The notes under the pieces are model-generated. The model was not told the origin of the DNA, did not search any database, and worked only from the letters and a program-made list of their open reading frames with translations. Positions 11,701 through 19,406 of a stretch of DNA of 64,000 bases are shown here, in pieces (position 1 is the first letter of the stretch; each line of letters opens with the position of its first letter). Both the position numbers and the translations under genes were made by a program. The DNA comes from Allochromatium humboldtianum (GTDB taxonomy: Bacteria; Pseudomonadota; Gammaproteobacteria; Chromatiales; Chromatiaceae). The stretch lies in contig NZ_JABZEO010000002.1 of NCBI RefSeq assembly GCF_013385175.1, positions 428,685 through 492,684 on the forward strand, read 5' to 3'.

Positions 11701-11820
11701 GATGTCCATGAACTGCTGGACCTTCATCGCCATGAACGACAGCGAGCCCATGAAGGCCAGCAGGGCGAACAGCAGGATCGCCGGGATGGGATTACGGATC
11801 GACCAGGCGGAGACGTTCAT
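8740..11820 (-). CDS. RND family efflux pump, inner-membrane transporter (AcrB/HAE1-like)
   Basis: A 1026-residue proton-driven RND permease with the family layout: one N-terminal membrane segment (IPAILLFALLAFMGSL), a large periplasmic loop, six membrane segments, a second loop and five more segments. VIGVLVDDAIVEIENIMRH in TM4 carries the two Asp residues of the proton relay. It belongs to the shorter AcrB-like branch often seen with a single membrane-fusion partner, and lacks the charged TM4 signature of metal pumps, so small hydrophobic compounds are likelier substrates than metals. Its membrane fusion protein is upstream on the same strand. No outer-membrane channel gene is nearby. Substrate unknown. 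Confidence 0.92.
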   Translation of the reverse strand: MNVSAWSIRNPIPAILLFALLAFMGSLSFMAMKVQQFMDIDLPSVRVSASLPGAAPALLETEVARKIENAVATLQGIKHIYTKVQDGTATITAEFRLEKPTQEAVDDVRDAVARIRSDLPGDLEEPIVAKIDLTGLPILSYTVDSPRLDEEALSWFVDNDLARRLLSVPGVGAVSRVGGVDREVRVELDPDRLLALRVTAADISRQLRLIQREDSGGRADLGGAEQSVRTLATVRTAAELAEMDISLSDGRRIRLGQVATVTDTVAERRSAALLDGRPVVGFEVVRSRGAGEIEVAEGVRTELARLQTERPDIEIVESFNFVDPVEENFTGSMSLLLEGALLAVLVVWAFLRDWRATLISATALPLSILPTFAAMYLLGFTLNTVTLLALSLVIGVLVDDAIVEIENIMRHLRMGKTPYQAAMEAADEIGLAVVATTFTLIAVFLPTAFMSGVAGKFFVQFGWTAAIAVLVSLAVARLLTPMMAAYLLHPPRRLHDRPRWLDIVVRLSGLCVRHRWLTLLSAAAFFAGAFALVPLLPTGFLPPDDMSQTQVSLELPPGSTLDETLAAAERARVLIASHPQVRLVYTTIGGGSAGSDPFMSTGAQEVRKATLTIRLTERGERRGITKQSIERELREALTAIPGIRFTVGLAGANEKYILVLASEDGERLAEHARLVERELRTIPGIGGVTNTASLVRPELVVRPDFARAAELGVTSAAIAETLRIATSGDYDQSLPKLNLSQRQVPIVVKLPPAARQDLDLLRSLSVPGRDGPVLIGAIATLTLDSGPAEIDRYDRLRNVNFEIELNQQPLGEVEKQALALPSLRQLPPGVFQTTVGDAEVMGELFASFGLAMLTGVLCIYAVLVLLFRDFVQPATILAALVLSIPGAFLALFVTDSTLSMPSMIGLIMLMGIAAKNSILLVDYIILARREHGLNRWEAQLDACRKRARPIIMTTLAMGAGMLPIALGIGTDPSFRAPMAIVVIGGLITSTFLSLLVVPVVYTLVDDGIERVRRLSGRAGQKGDRLC

Positions 11821-11844
11821 CAGCCGACGCGCATCCCTCTGAAC

Positions 11845-12627
11845 TTAGAGTCCCTGCTCGCGACGGTAGTCGCGCATCGCCTGATCAGCCATGTCGAGCT
11901 GCCGGTCGTTGCAGTTTGGCCGCGCATCGGTGCGTCGGCCACGCCGGTCGTAATAGACGGCGCAGTCGTTCCTGAAGACCGCCTCGGCTTCACCGTTGCG
12001 GCCGATCATGATCTCCGGGGGCGGACCGCCTCTGCCGGGCCCGTATCCGCTGCCGCGCTCGTCACCATACTGATCCCGGCCGCCTCGGTCGTATCCGCCT
12101 TCACGGCCCCGTCCGCCGCCCTGGCCACGTCCCTGTCCGAGCAAATAGGCATCGACGGCATCCTCGGCACGGCGTCGGTCGTTCGAGCTGCAGCGGCTGT
12201 CACGGGTGATCAGCGTGCCATCGCGATCGTAGAGCGCGGTGCAACCGCTCGGCATCCGCACCTCCAGTTCGCCGGAGCGACGCGGCACGACCTCGGGCGC
12301 ATCACCGCCACCCGAGCCGCCGTCACGGCGGGGCGCGCGGCGTTCGTCGTACTGGATCTCGACGACACGCCGCCGCTGGATCTCGCAGGTCCAGGGATAC
12401 TTCCGCCCATCGATCTTGGTCTTGCCCTCGACCCGGTAGTTCTTGTCGCCCGGCAGTTGGACGACCTGCTCATCGCGCAGATCGATGAGTCCGTAGTCGC
12501 TGCGCAGTCGGGCCTCGCAGTCGCGGATGGCGTCCCTGGTGTCATAGGCCAGGACGGTTCCGGGGACCGCGAGTGCCAGGGCGAGCAGGAGGCGGGTCGG
12601 GGTGGCTCTGTGTGGGTTATGACGCAT
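11845..12627 (-). CDS. Uncharacterised periplasmic protein with duplicated Cys module, inside RND operon
   Basis: Not recognised as a named family. The 260 residues begin with a signal peptide (hydrophobic residues 12-24, cleavage near VLA-YD). An N-terminal part holds C37 and C81. Two similar ~49-residue modules follow at about 118-166 and 211-259; each has an SGE/NGE start, a Cys, an LYDRDG or YYDRRG turn, and a second Cys exactly 17 residues after the first (C129/C146, C222/C239), then an AEDAVDAYL- or ADQAMRDYR-like helix. A Gly/Arg-rich linker (about 167-203) separates them. The even cysteine number suggests three disulfides. It lies 24 bases before the RND pump gene and 128 bases after the fusion-protein gene. 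A periplasmic accessory role is inference. Confidence 0.7.
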   Translation of the reverse strand: MRHNPHRATPTRLLLALALAVPGTVLAYDTRDAIRDCEARLRSDYGLIDLRDEQVVQLPGDKNYRVEGKTKIDGRKYPWTCEIQRRRVVEIQYDERRAPRRDGGSGGGDAPEVVPRRSGELEVRMPSGCTALYDRDGTLITRDSRCSSNDRRRAEDAVDAYLLGQGRGQGGGRGREGGYDRGGRDQYGDERGSGYGPGRGGPPPEIMIGRNGEAEAVFRNDCAVYYDRRGRRTDARPNCNDRQLDMADQAMRDYRREQGL

Positions 12628-12755
12628 GATCGTTGAGTTCCATGGATGGGTCGGATCAAACGGAATGATGTTGCGTTGCCGAGCCGGTCGGATGCGGATC
12701 GGGCGTTGCGCATGATAGCGAAGTCCTTGCCGGGGCGGCGGTCGAAAGACTCGGC

Positions 12756-13907
12756 TTATCGACGACCGGCATGCGAAGGTGCGGGTTCCGCGACTCGCAC
12801 CAGATCGCCGTCGGCAAGGAAAACGACGCCGCTGTCGACGACTTCGGCTTTGGCCTCCAGTCCGGCGGTGATCTCGACCCGATCGCCCAGGCGTCGATCG
12901 ACCCCGACCTTGGTTTGGATCACGGTCCTGTCCGGCTCCAGCCGGAACACATAGGTGAACCCCTCGCGCGTCAGCAGCGCCGACTGGGGCAGTGTCAGGG
13001 CGGGAGCCGCACCGAGATCCAGCTCGCCGCGGACGAACATCCCGGCGCGCAATGGCTGGCCGGTCGTCTCGGCGGGCAGGTCGACATAGACCAGTCCGGT
13101 GAGCGTGCGTGCATCGACGGTCGGGGCGACGCGCCGGATCCGGCCGTTCACCGGCGTTCCATCAGTGGCGAGGATACGGGCCGGGCCGCCCGGTTCCAGC
13201 CGCGCCAGATCGGTCGCCGGCACCTCGGCGCGCCATTCCAGTCGGCTGTCGCGGATGAGGCGCAGCAACTCGTCTCCGGGCTGGACGAGCGAACCCTGGG
13301 CGGCGCTCAGCGAGGCGACGATGCCAGCGACGGGGGCGCGCACCTGGGTGCGTGACAGGCGTAGCTCCTCGGCGCGAACTCGCGCGCGGGCGGCATCGAG
13401 TCGGGCCAGCGCGGTTCGTTCGGCGCTCAGGTATTGATCGGCCTGCTGGGTGCTGAGCGCCGCCGTGCCCCGCGACTGACGCGCGCGATCGGCGTCGGCG
13501 CGGGCCTCGGCGAGCAGTGCCTCGGATTCGGCCAGGGCGGCGCGCGCCTGTTCGAGCGCCGCCGTCACGCTGTCGCTGTCGATCCGGGCGAGCAACTGAC
13601 CGCGCTCGACCCGGTCGCCGATCTCGACCGGCGCCTCGACGAGTCGATCGCCGCCGATCTCGGCGCCGACGATCACCTCGCGCCAGGCGGCGATCGTGCC
13701 GGTGGCGGCGATCGTGCGCGGCCAGTCGCGGATCTCGGGGCGGGTGGTGGTGACGGTCAGGGCCGGTTTGGCCGGCCCGGCAGGCGCGTCATCGGCCGCC
13801 TGGATCCAGGCCGGTTGTGCGACCGGGCCGAATATCAAAATCAGTCCCAGGCCAAGGCAACGGAACCGGCCGGATCGTCGAGGATGGGCGTTGTCGGGTG
13901 CGTGCAT
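12756..13907 (-). CDS. RND efflux membrane fusion protein (periplasmic adaptor)
   Basis: About 383 residues with an uncleaved or cleaved N-terminal hydrophobic signal (CLGLGLILIFG), then the barrel-sandwich half-motif IGDRVERGQLLARID, a coiled-coil hairpin rich in Ala/Glu/Arg (about residues 95-165), and the second lipoyl half RAPVAGIVASLSAAQGSLVQPGDELLRL region. The C-terminal beta-barrel (RAGMFVRGEL, LPQSALL) matches the HlyD/AcrA adaptor family. The frame is open 30 codons further upstream; the ATG at 13907 places the signal correctly, but no good ribosome-binding site is seen. It is the first gene of the operon that ends with the RND pump. Confidence 0.88.
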   Translation of the reverse strand: MHAPDNAHPRRSGRFRCLGLGLILIFGPVAQPAWIQAADDAPAGPAKPALTVTTTRPEIRDWPRTIAATGTIAAWREVIVGAEIGGDRLVEAPVEIGDRVERGQLLARIDSDSVTAALEQARAALAESEALLAEARADADRARQSRGTAALSTQQADQYLSAERTALARLDAARARVRAEELRLSRTQVRAPVAGIVASLSAAQGSLVQPGDELLRLIRDSRLEWRAEVPATDLARLEPGGPARILATDGTPVNGRIRRVAPTVDARTLTGLVYVDLPAETTGQPLRAGMFVRGELDLGAAPALTLPQSALLTREGFTYVFRLEPDRTVIQTKVGVDRRLGDRVEITAGLEAKAEVVDSGVVFLADGDLVRVAEPAPSHAGRR

Positions 13908-13993
13908 GTCGGTATCGTTCAGGGGCGGCGGATGACGCTGAGCAATCAGGACTCGACGGTATTCAGGCGCAGCATCAGCGTCAATACAACCCA

Positions 13994-14422
13994 TCATCCA
14001 CCCTTGGGCGGCAGGCGCCAGGCATCGAGGATGATCAGCAGTCGGTCGCCGGTCGGCTCCGCGATCCAGGTCAGGGCGCGGACGCCGTTGGCACGCTGGC
14101 GCGCCGCCAGCAGGGACGGGCAGGGTTGGATGGCGCGTGTCGGCAGCTCGAAATGCACCACGGGTTCGTCGACCCGGATGTAACGTCGTCGGTCCGGATG
14201 GATGATTTCGAGCAGGCGTCGGCGTGGCCGTTCGGATGCGGCCACCTCGGGCAGTTCGAGCAGCTCGGCCAGACTGGGCGCCTCTGTGTCTTCACTCAGG
14301 TCGCACATGGCGCCGATCTTGGCTGCCTCCAGCGCCAGACACAGCCCGCCACTCTCGCACCGAACCAAGGCGATGGTCTCGGACGCCGACGACGAACCGC
14401 GCTCGGACTCGTCCGGACGCAC
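13994..14422 (-). CDS. Divergent CheW-like protein, last gene of chemosensory operon
   Basis: A 142-residue protein whose GTG start follows the CheW stop with no gap, so it is translationally linked to the operon. The N-terminal strand pattern (ETIALVRCESGGLCLALE) and the C-terminal GDRLLIILDAWRL resemble the first and last strands of CheW domains, but the central hallmark motifs are missing, so the family call is tentative. There is no signal peptide or membrane segment. In Wsp-type systems two CheW proteins tie the receptor and kinase together; this may be the second coupling protein in degenerate form. It could also be a new component. Confidence 0.6.
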   Translation of the reverse strand: MRPDESERGSSSASETIALVRCESGGLCLALEAAKIGAMCDLSEDTEAPSLAELLELPEVAASERPRRRLLEIIHPDRRRYIRVDEPVVHFELPTRAIQPCPSLLAARQRANGVRALTWIAEPTGDRLLIILDAWRLPPKGG

Positions 14423-14986
14423 TCAGCCCGCCCCGCTCAGGTAGTCCTGAAACAGCGCATCGAGATTCAGCAGGAGTACGCTGCGCTCCTGCAACTGGAA
14501 GACACCGCGCGCCGCGCGCCGCAGCGATTCGGGCAGGGTATCGGGCACCGGCTGGAGACTGTCCTCGACGACATCCAGCACATCCACGACACGATCGACC
14601 CGCAGTCCGCTGCGCATCGGCTCGCCGCCGACTTCGAGTGACCCCTGAGCCAGCAGGATCGCGCCCTGGCGACCGGAGGCCCCATGCTCGATCCCCAGCA
14701 GATCCCCCAGCCGGATGACCGAGGTGATGTCGCCGCGCACGCTGATGACGCCCTCGAGCGCCGGCGGACAGCCGGGGACGAAATGGATGGTCGACAGCGG
14801 CAGGATCTCGCCGACCTGAGCCCCCGGCAGCGCCTGGAGCCGCTCGCCGATGGCGAAGACCACGAGCTTGACGGTGGGCGCGTCGACTTCGACCAGTTCT
14901 TTCTCGCCGCTGCGGCGGCGTTCCAGGATCTCGCCCAATGGATCCTGATTCGGGTGCAGGCTGTCGGAGGCCATCGCGGTCGTCAC
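14423..14986 (-). CDS. CheW-type coupling protein
   Basis: 187 residues: about 40 of lead-in, then a CheW domain with LVVFAIGERLQALPGAQVGEILPL, FVPGCPPALEGVISVRGDITSVIRLGDLLG split over the usual strands, and a final LLNLDALF. It should dock receptor 22111-24078 to the CheA at 17093-19393. Its GTG start overlaps the TGA of the diguanylate cyclase gene (GTGA), and the next gene begins right after its own stop, so it sits in one tightly packed operon. An internal ATG at 14974 is a possible alternative start. Confidence 0.88.
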   Translation of the reverse strand: MTTAMASDSLHPNQDPLGEILERRRSGEKELVEVDAPTVKLVVFAIGERLQALPGAQVGEILPLSTIHFVPGCPPALEGVISVRGDITSVIRLGDLLGIEHGASGRQGAILLAQGSLEVGGEPMRSGLRVDRVVDVLDVVEDSLQPVPDTLPESLRRAARGVFQLQERSVLLLNLDALFQDYLSGAG

Positions 14987-16662
14987 TGCCGGCTGTTGGT
15001 ATGGGCGATCAGGATGCGATTGCGTCCCGCGCGCTTGGCCTGGTAGAGCGCGGCATCGGCCGCCTCGATCAGGGCCGAGGGATCGCCGTATTCGGGGAAG
15101 GCCGCCAGCCCGCCGCTGAAGGTACAGTGGAACTCGGCTCCGTCGGCCAGGAAGGTCACGGCCGCGAAGCTCTCGCGCAGCGCATCCATGATGGACTTGG
15201 CCTGCTCGGCGTCCAGACCCGTCATGATGACGGCGAACTCCTCGCCGCCGTAACGCCCGACGATGTCGGACTCGCGCAGTCGCAGTCTGAGCGTGCGCCC
15301 GAGCGCCATCAGCACCTGATCGCCGATCGGATGCCCATGGGTGTCGTTGACGGCCTTGAAGTGGTCGACGTCGATCATGGCCAGACAGAGCCGGCGTTCG
15401 GTGCGCTGACAGGAGGCCATGGCGACCTTGAGCAGTTGCAGGATGGTGTTGTGGTTGAACAGCCCGGTGAGACTGTCGCGGATCATCAGTGAGCGCAGGG
15501 TGCGCATACGCTCGGCGCGCAGATGCACCTCGGTCACCAGCCGCTCCGGTTCGATCGGCTTGGTCAGAAAACCGTCGGCGCCGACTTGCAGCGCCTTGAA
15601 CTGGCGTCGCGCATCGGTTTCAGACGACACATAGATGATCGGCAGTCCCAGATAGCCGGGGATCTGGCGCAGCACGCGCGCCAGTTCAGGGCCTGAGCAC
15701 TTGGGCATGTAGAGATCCATCAACACCAGATCGGCGTCGAAGTCCTCCAGGATCGCCGGCACGCGTTCGGGTTCGCTCGCGACGCGCGTGACCATGCCGG
15801 CCGCTTCCAGCACCATGGCATAGAACTGACCCACGTCCGGGTCGTCGTCGACGATCAGGATGTGATAGGGATCGGGCGTGCCGCGACTGGTGAGCTGATC
15901 GAGCAGCTCGGCCAGTTCGACCGCCTTGACCGGTTTGCGACAGTAAGCATGACCACCGGCCTTGATCGCGCGCAGACGGGCCTGGAAGTCGTCGCGCATC
16001 GACATGAAGAGACAGGGAATGGGCGCATCCAGCCGGGCATTCAGTTCGGCGATGGCCGCCGGCCCGGCATCACGCCCCTCCGGAAACATGATGTCCATGA
16101 TCATGGCCGCCGGCGGTCGGCTCAGAACCGCCTCGCGCAGTGACTCCAGTGAAACGTGAGGCTCGACCCGATAGCCGAAGCAGCCGAGCTGATCGGATAG
16201 GTCGCGTGCCAGTAGCGCATCGTCGTCACAGAGATAGATGAGGCGCTGATTCGAGCCGTCCTCGTCGGCGCGTTGCGCCGGCAGGGCGAAACGCGGGCCG
16301 CTGTCGGCCGTCATGGCGCTGTCGACGCTCAGCTTGAGTTCTTCGAGCGTCTGGACGTGCCGGCGCAGATCGGCGAGCAGATTCGGCGAGAGCCGCCGGT
16401 CGCCGTCGAGTACCTCGCGCAGGGTCTGCTCGGCTTCCTTGGCCGAGGCGTTGATGGCGTCGAAACCGAAGGAGGCGCCCGATCCCTTGAGCGTATGGAA
16501 GATGAGATGGAGCTGACTGAGCGGCTCGTCCTGGCGTTCGCCGGCCGTGAGGGCGGACAGCAGCTCGCGCGCCTGACGCAGACGGTCGGGAAGCTGTTCG
16601 ATGAAGGAGGCGCGCAGACGCCGCTTGCGTTCCTGGAAGGAGTCCTGGGGGCCGGCCGGCAT
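14983..16662 (-). CDS. HPt-REC-REC-GGDEF diguanylate cyclase (output of chemosensory operon)
   Basis: About 559 residues. An N-terminal histidine phosphotransfer domain has its active His near residue 56 (LIFHTLKGSGASFGF). Two receiver domains follow: the first with phospho-acceptor D190 (MIMDIMF) and Lys in CRKP, the second with D316 (VLMDLYMP) and LTKP. The C-terminal GGDEF domain has the active site GGEEF (472-476) and an inhibitory RxxD site, RESD, five residues before it, so it should make c-di-GMP and be product-inhibited. The frame is open upstream but overlaps the receiver gene; the start is set at the ATG at 16662. Compared with WspR (one REC plus GGDEF) it carries an extra HPt and an extra REC. 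Confidence 0.88.
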   Translation of the reverse strand: MPAGPQDSFQERKRRLRASFIEQLPDRLRQARELLSALTAGERQDEPLSQLHLIFHTLKGSGASFGFDAINASAKEAEQTLREVLDGDRRLSPNLLADLRRHVQTLEELKLSVDSAMTADSGPRFALPAQRADEDGSNQRLIYLCDDDALLARDLSDQLGCFGYRVEPHVSLESLREAVLSRPPAAMIMDIMFPEGRDAGPAAIAELNARLDAPIPCLFMSMRDDFQARLRAIKAGGHAYCRKPVKAVELAELLDQLTSRGTPDPYHILIVDDDPDVGQFYAMVLEAAGMVTRVASEPERVPAILEDFDADLVLMDLYMPKCSGPELARVLRQIPGYLGLPIIYVSSETDARRQFKALQVGADGFLTKPIEPERLVTEVHLRAERMRTLRSLMIRDSLTGLFNHNTILQLLKVAMASCQRTERRLCLAMIDVDHFKAVNDTHGHPIGDQVLMALGRTLRLRLRESDIVGRYGGEEFAVIMTGLDAEQAKSIMDALRESFAAVTFLADGAEFHCTFSGGLAAFPEYGDPSALIEAADAALYQAKRAGRNRILIAHTNSRQ

Positions 16663-16700
16663 GTCGATGGCGCCTCGCTCGTGTCTCCAGTCGTTGCGGT

Positions 16701-17048
16701 TCAGAATCGGTCGAGCAGTTCGATCAGGCGCTGCTCCAGCGCGCCGTCCTTGCTCAGACAGGCATGGAGTCCGGGCGCGCGCTCCAGCAACGGCGCCGGG
16801 TCGTCCCCGGTCAGGAGCACGAAGGGCCGTTCCAGGCCGCGTTCGCGCAGTTCCTGAAATAACTCTAGTCCATCGAGCAGCGGCATGTGCAGGTCCGAGA
16901 CCACCAGCTCGAAGGTCGCATCCTCGCTGAGTTGCTCCAGGGCCTCCAGGCCGTGTTCGGCGAGCCGGCAACTGTGTCCGGCCTCTTCGAGGACGGCCAG
17001 GGTCATCTCGCCGGCCAGCGGATCATCGTCGACGATCAGTATGCGCAT
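16701..17048 (-). CDS. Stand-alone response regulator receiver (CheY-like)
   Basis: 115 residues forming one receiver domain: acidic pocket in ILIVDDDPLAG, phospho-acceptor Asp in VVSDLHMPLLDG, Thr in FVLLTGDD, and a Lys in CLSKDG. There is no output domain. It lies between the CheA-REC and the HPt-containing cyclase, so it could carry phosphate from the kinase to the HPt domain or act as a phosphate sink; both are inference. 38 bases separate its stop from the cyclase start. Confidence 0.88.
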   Translation of the reverse strand: MRILIVDDDPLAGEMTLAVLEEAGHSCRLAEHGLEALEQLSEDATFELVVSDLHMPLLDGLELFQELRERGLERPFVLLTGDDPAPLLERAPGLHACLSKDGALEQRLIELLDRF

Positions 17049-17092
17049 GGGGTTCTCGGATCCTCGAATCAGGGGCGGGTGCGCGTCGGGCG

Positions 17093-19393
17093 CTAACCTA
17101 ACAGATTCATGAGTGTATCGACCAGACTCGATTGATTGAAGTCGCCCTTGACGATATAGGCGTCGGCGCCGACCTGGATGCCGCGCTGCTTGTCTTCCGG
17201 CTTCTGGCGCGAGGTGACGATCACGATCGGCGTGGAGCGGTACTGCTCGTGACCGCGCAGGCGCGCCGTCAGGGAGAAGCCGTCCAGCCCCGGCATGTCG
17301 ACGTCGGTGATCACGGCGTCGAAGTGTCCGCCGAGCGCCTTTTGCCAGCCGTCGAGTCCGTCCTCGGCCAGGGTGACGCGGTAGCCGTGGGCCTCCAGGA
17401 TCTCGCGCTCGATCTCGCGGGTGTTGAGCGAGTCGTCGACGACCAGCAGGCGCTGTCCGCCGGGCGTCTGATGGGGCTGGTGACGGTCGGCGTTCACCAG
17501 GGGCGTCTCGCCGCGCAGCCGGCGCGCCATCTCCAGCAGCGCCGGCGCCTGGAGGATGCTGACCAGGGCGTTGTCGCCGGTGACGACCATGCCCGTCACC
17601 AGCCCGCCGGCGCGCAGATGGGCCGGCAGCGGTTTGATGACCATGTCGCGCTCGTCGAGCAGCCGATCGACGATCAGGCCCAGCTTGGTCTGGCGCGACT
17701 GGATGACCACCACCAGCCAGCCGGCTCCGGACAGTTCACCGGCCGTGATCTGGAGTGCGGGCAGGTCGCCGGCCTGAACCAGGGGCAGGAATTCGTTGCG
17801 CAGCACCATGGCCGGGCGGTCGCCGACCAGCAGGGTTCGGTCGCGCGGCACCCGGATCAGCTCGGCGATCTGGCGCGCGGTCAGCCCGAAGGCGCGTCCG
17901 CCGGCCTCGAACAGCAGCACCCGCATCACGGCGAGCGAGGCCGGGAGCTGGAGACCGAAACGGGTGCCGAGGCCGGGACGGCTGGAGATCGACAGCGAGC
18001 CGCGCAGATCCTCGACGATGGCGCGCTTGACCACGTCCAGGCCGACGCCGCGCCCGGAGATGTCGGTGATGATGGCGCTGGTGCTGAATCCGGGCAGCAA
18101 GCAGAGATTCTCGACGGCCTCGTCGTCGAGACCTGGGGCGCGGGCCGGATCGATCAGGCCCTTCTGGATCGCCTTGGCGAGGATGCGTTCTCGATCGAGT
18201 CCGCGACCGTCGTCCTCGATCTCGATGAGCACGCCGACGCCCTCCTGGCGTGCCGAGAGTCGCAGTCGCCCGAGGCGCGGCTTGCCGGCGGTCTGGCGTT
18301 CGTCCGGGGATTCGAGTCCGTGGTCGATGGCGTTGCGCAGCAGATGCACCAGGGCATCGCTCAAGTGATCGATGAGCTGACGATCCAGCTCGATCTCGCC
18401 GCCGCTGATCTCGCAGTGGACGTCCTTGCCCAGCTCGCGTCCGAGTTGGCGCGCCAGGGGCGCGATCGGCTCGAAGACGATGGCCAGCGGCAGCATCCGC
18501 ATCACCAGGGCGCGATCGTTGAGTTCGGTCGTCAGGCGTTCCTGCTCCTGGACCAGATCGCGCAGGGCGAGCGTGAAACCGTGCATGGCCTGTGACTGGG
18601 CCGTCAGTCGCTCGCGGTCCGGTTCGGTCTCGGCCGACGCCAGCGCAGCCAGGGATTTGTCGAGGGTGCGGGCCTCCAGCAGCTTCAGACGCAGCTTGGC
18701 CTGATTGGAGACGACCTCGCCCATGAGCTTGATGAGCTCGTCGAGCTTGTCCATGCGCACCCGCACGCTGTCGGGGGCGCGCAGGGCAGTCGGGGCGTCG
18801 CGTGCCGGTTCCGCCGGTGGCTCGGTCGGCGTCGGCGCGGGCTGAGTCGGAGTGCTCGTCCCTGCCGCCGTCGCCGCTGAAGGCGAGGGCGCCGCAATGC
18901 GCGTCGGCTCGGGTTCAGGTTCAGTTGCAGATGACGCCGACTCAGCCCCGCTCCCCTCGCGGGAGAGGGGTTGGGGAGAGGGGGAAAACGACTCGGCAGG
19001 ATTCCCTTCAGCCGCCGCCGCGAGTGCCGCGCAGAGTGCTTCATCAGCGGGCGGGATCTGACCCGCGTTCGGCTCCACCTGTTCGACCAGAGCGCCGATG
19101 GCATCCAGAGACCGCATCAGCAGCGCACCGAGTTCGGGGTTCGGGCGTACCCGACCCTCGCGCAGTGCGCCCAGCACCTCTTCGAGCTGGTGCGCGGTGT
19201 CGGCGATGCCCGTCAGCTTGAGCATCCGCGCCGAGCCCTTGATGGTATGGGCGGCGCGGAAGAGTTCGTTGATCGAATTGCTGTCCAGACCGGCGCCCGA
19301 AGCCAGCGGCGCCAGTCCGGCTTCGAGCCGCCCCAGATGGTCGCGGGCCTCGCCAGTGAAACGGGGTAGGAATTTCTTGATGTCCAGGGCCAT
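17093..19393 (-). CDS. Hybrid chemosensory kinase CheA-REC (WspE-like)
   Basis: 766 residues: HPt domain with phosphorylated H49 (RAAHTIKGSARM), a Pro/Ala-rich linker (about 130-205), dimerisation helix, HATPase with N box HLLRNAIDHGL and glycine boxes EDDGRGLD and ISGRGVGLDVV, a CheW-like regulatory domain, and a C-terminal receiver (LLVVDDSLNTREIE, VITDVDMPGLDG). CheA-REC fusions mark alternative-cellular-function chemosensory systems such as Wsp rather than flagellar chemotaxis. The linker coding sequence contains a G/C-rich palindromic repeat at 18944-18984. The ATG at 19393 follows the CheR stop by 13 bases. Confidence 0.93.
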   Translation of the reverse strand: MALDIKKFLPRFTGEARDHLGRLEAGLAPLASGAGLDSNSINELFRAAHTIKGSARMLKLTGIADTAHQLEEVLGALREGRVRPNPELGALLMRSLDAIGALVEQVEPNAGQIPPADEALCAALAAAAEGNPAESFSPSPQPLSREGSGAESASSATEPEPEPTRIAAPSPSAATAAGTSTPTQPAPTPTEPPAEPARDAPTALRAPDSVRVRMDKLDELIKLMGEVVSNQAKLRLKLLEARTLDKSLAALASAETEPDRERLTAQSQAMHGFTLALRDLVQEQERLTTELNDRALVMRMLPLAIVFEPIAPLARQLGRELGKDVHCEISGGEIELDRQLIDHLSDALVHLLRNAIDHGLESPDERQTAGKPRLGRLRLSARQEGVGVLIEIEDDGRGLDRERILAKAIQKGLIDPARAPGLDDEAVENLCLLPGFSTSAIITDISGRGVGLDVVKRAIVEDLRGSLSISSRPGLGTRFGLQLPASLAVMRVLLFEAGGRAFGLTARQIAELIRVPRDRTLLVGDRPAMVLRNEFLPLVQAGDLPALQITAGELSGAGWLVVVIQSRQTKLGLIVDRLLDERDMVIKPLPAHLRAGGLVTGMVVTGDNALVSILQAPALLEMARRLRGETPLVNADRHQPHQTPGGQRLLVVDDSLNTREIEREILEAHGYRVTLAEDGLDGWQKALGGHFDAVITDVDMPGLDGFSLTARLRGHEQYRSTPIVIVTSRQKPEDKQRGIQVGADAYIVKGDFNQSSLVDTLMNLLG
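18944..18984. repeat. REP-like palindromic element inside cheA linker
   Basis: A C/G block with CTCCCCTC and GGGAGAGGGG around a short centre, followed by TTGGGGAGAGGG. It resembles the dispersed CCCCTCTCCC-N-GGGAGAGGGG palindromes common in proteobacterial genomes. It is read in frame as part of the kinase linker (residues about 136-151, SPQPLSREGSGAE). A sister copy is at 20142-20180. Confidence 0.65.
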
Positions 19394-19406
19394 GATGGGT
19401 AACGGC

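Noticed and set aside
8740..13907. RND operon as a CusA/CzcA heavy-metal pump linked to the CusF-like protein
   Set aside because: The pump looks AcrB-like rather than CzcA-like, and the CusF gene is 37 kb away.
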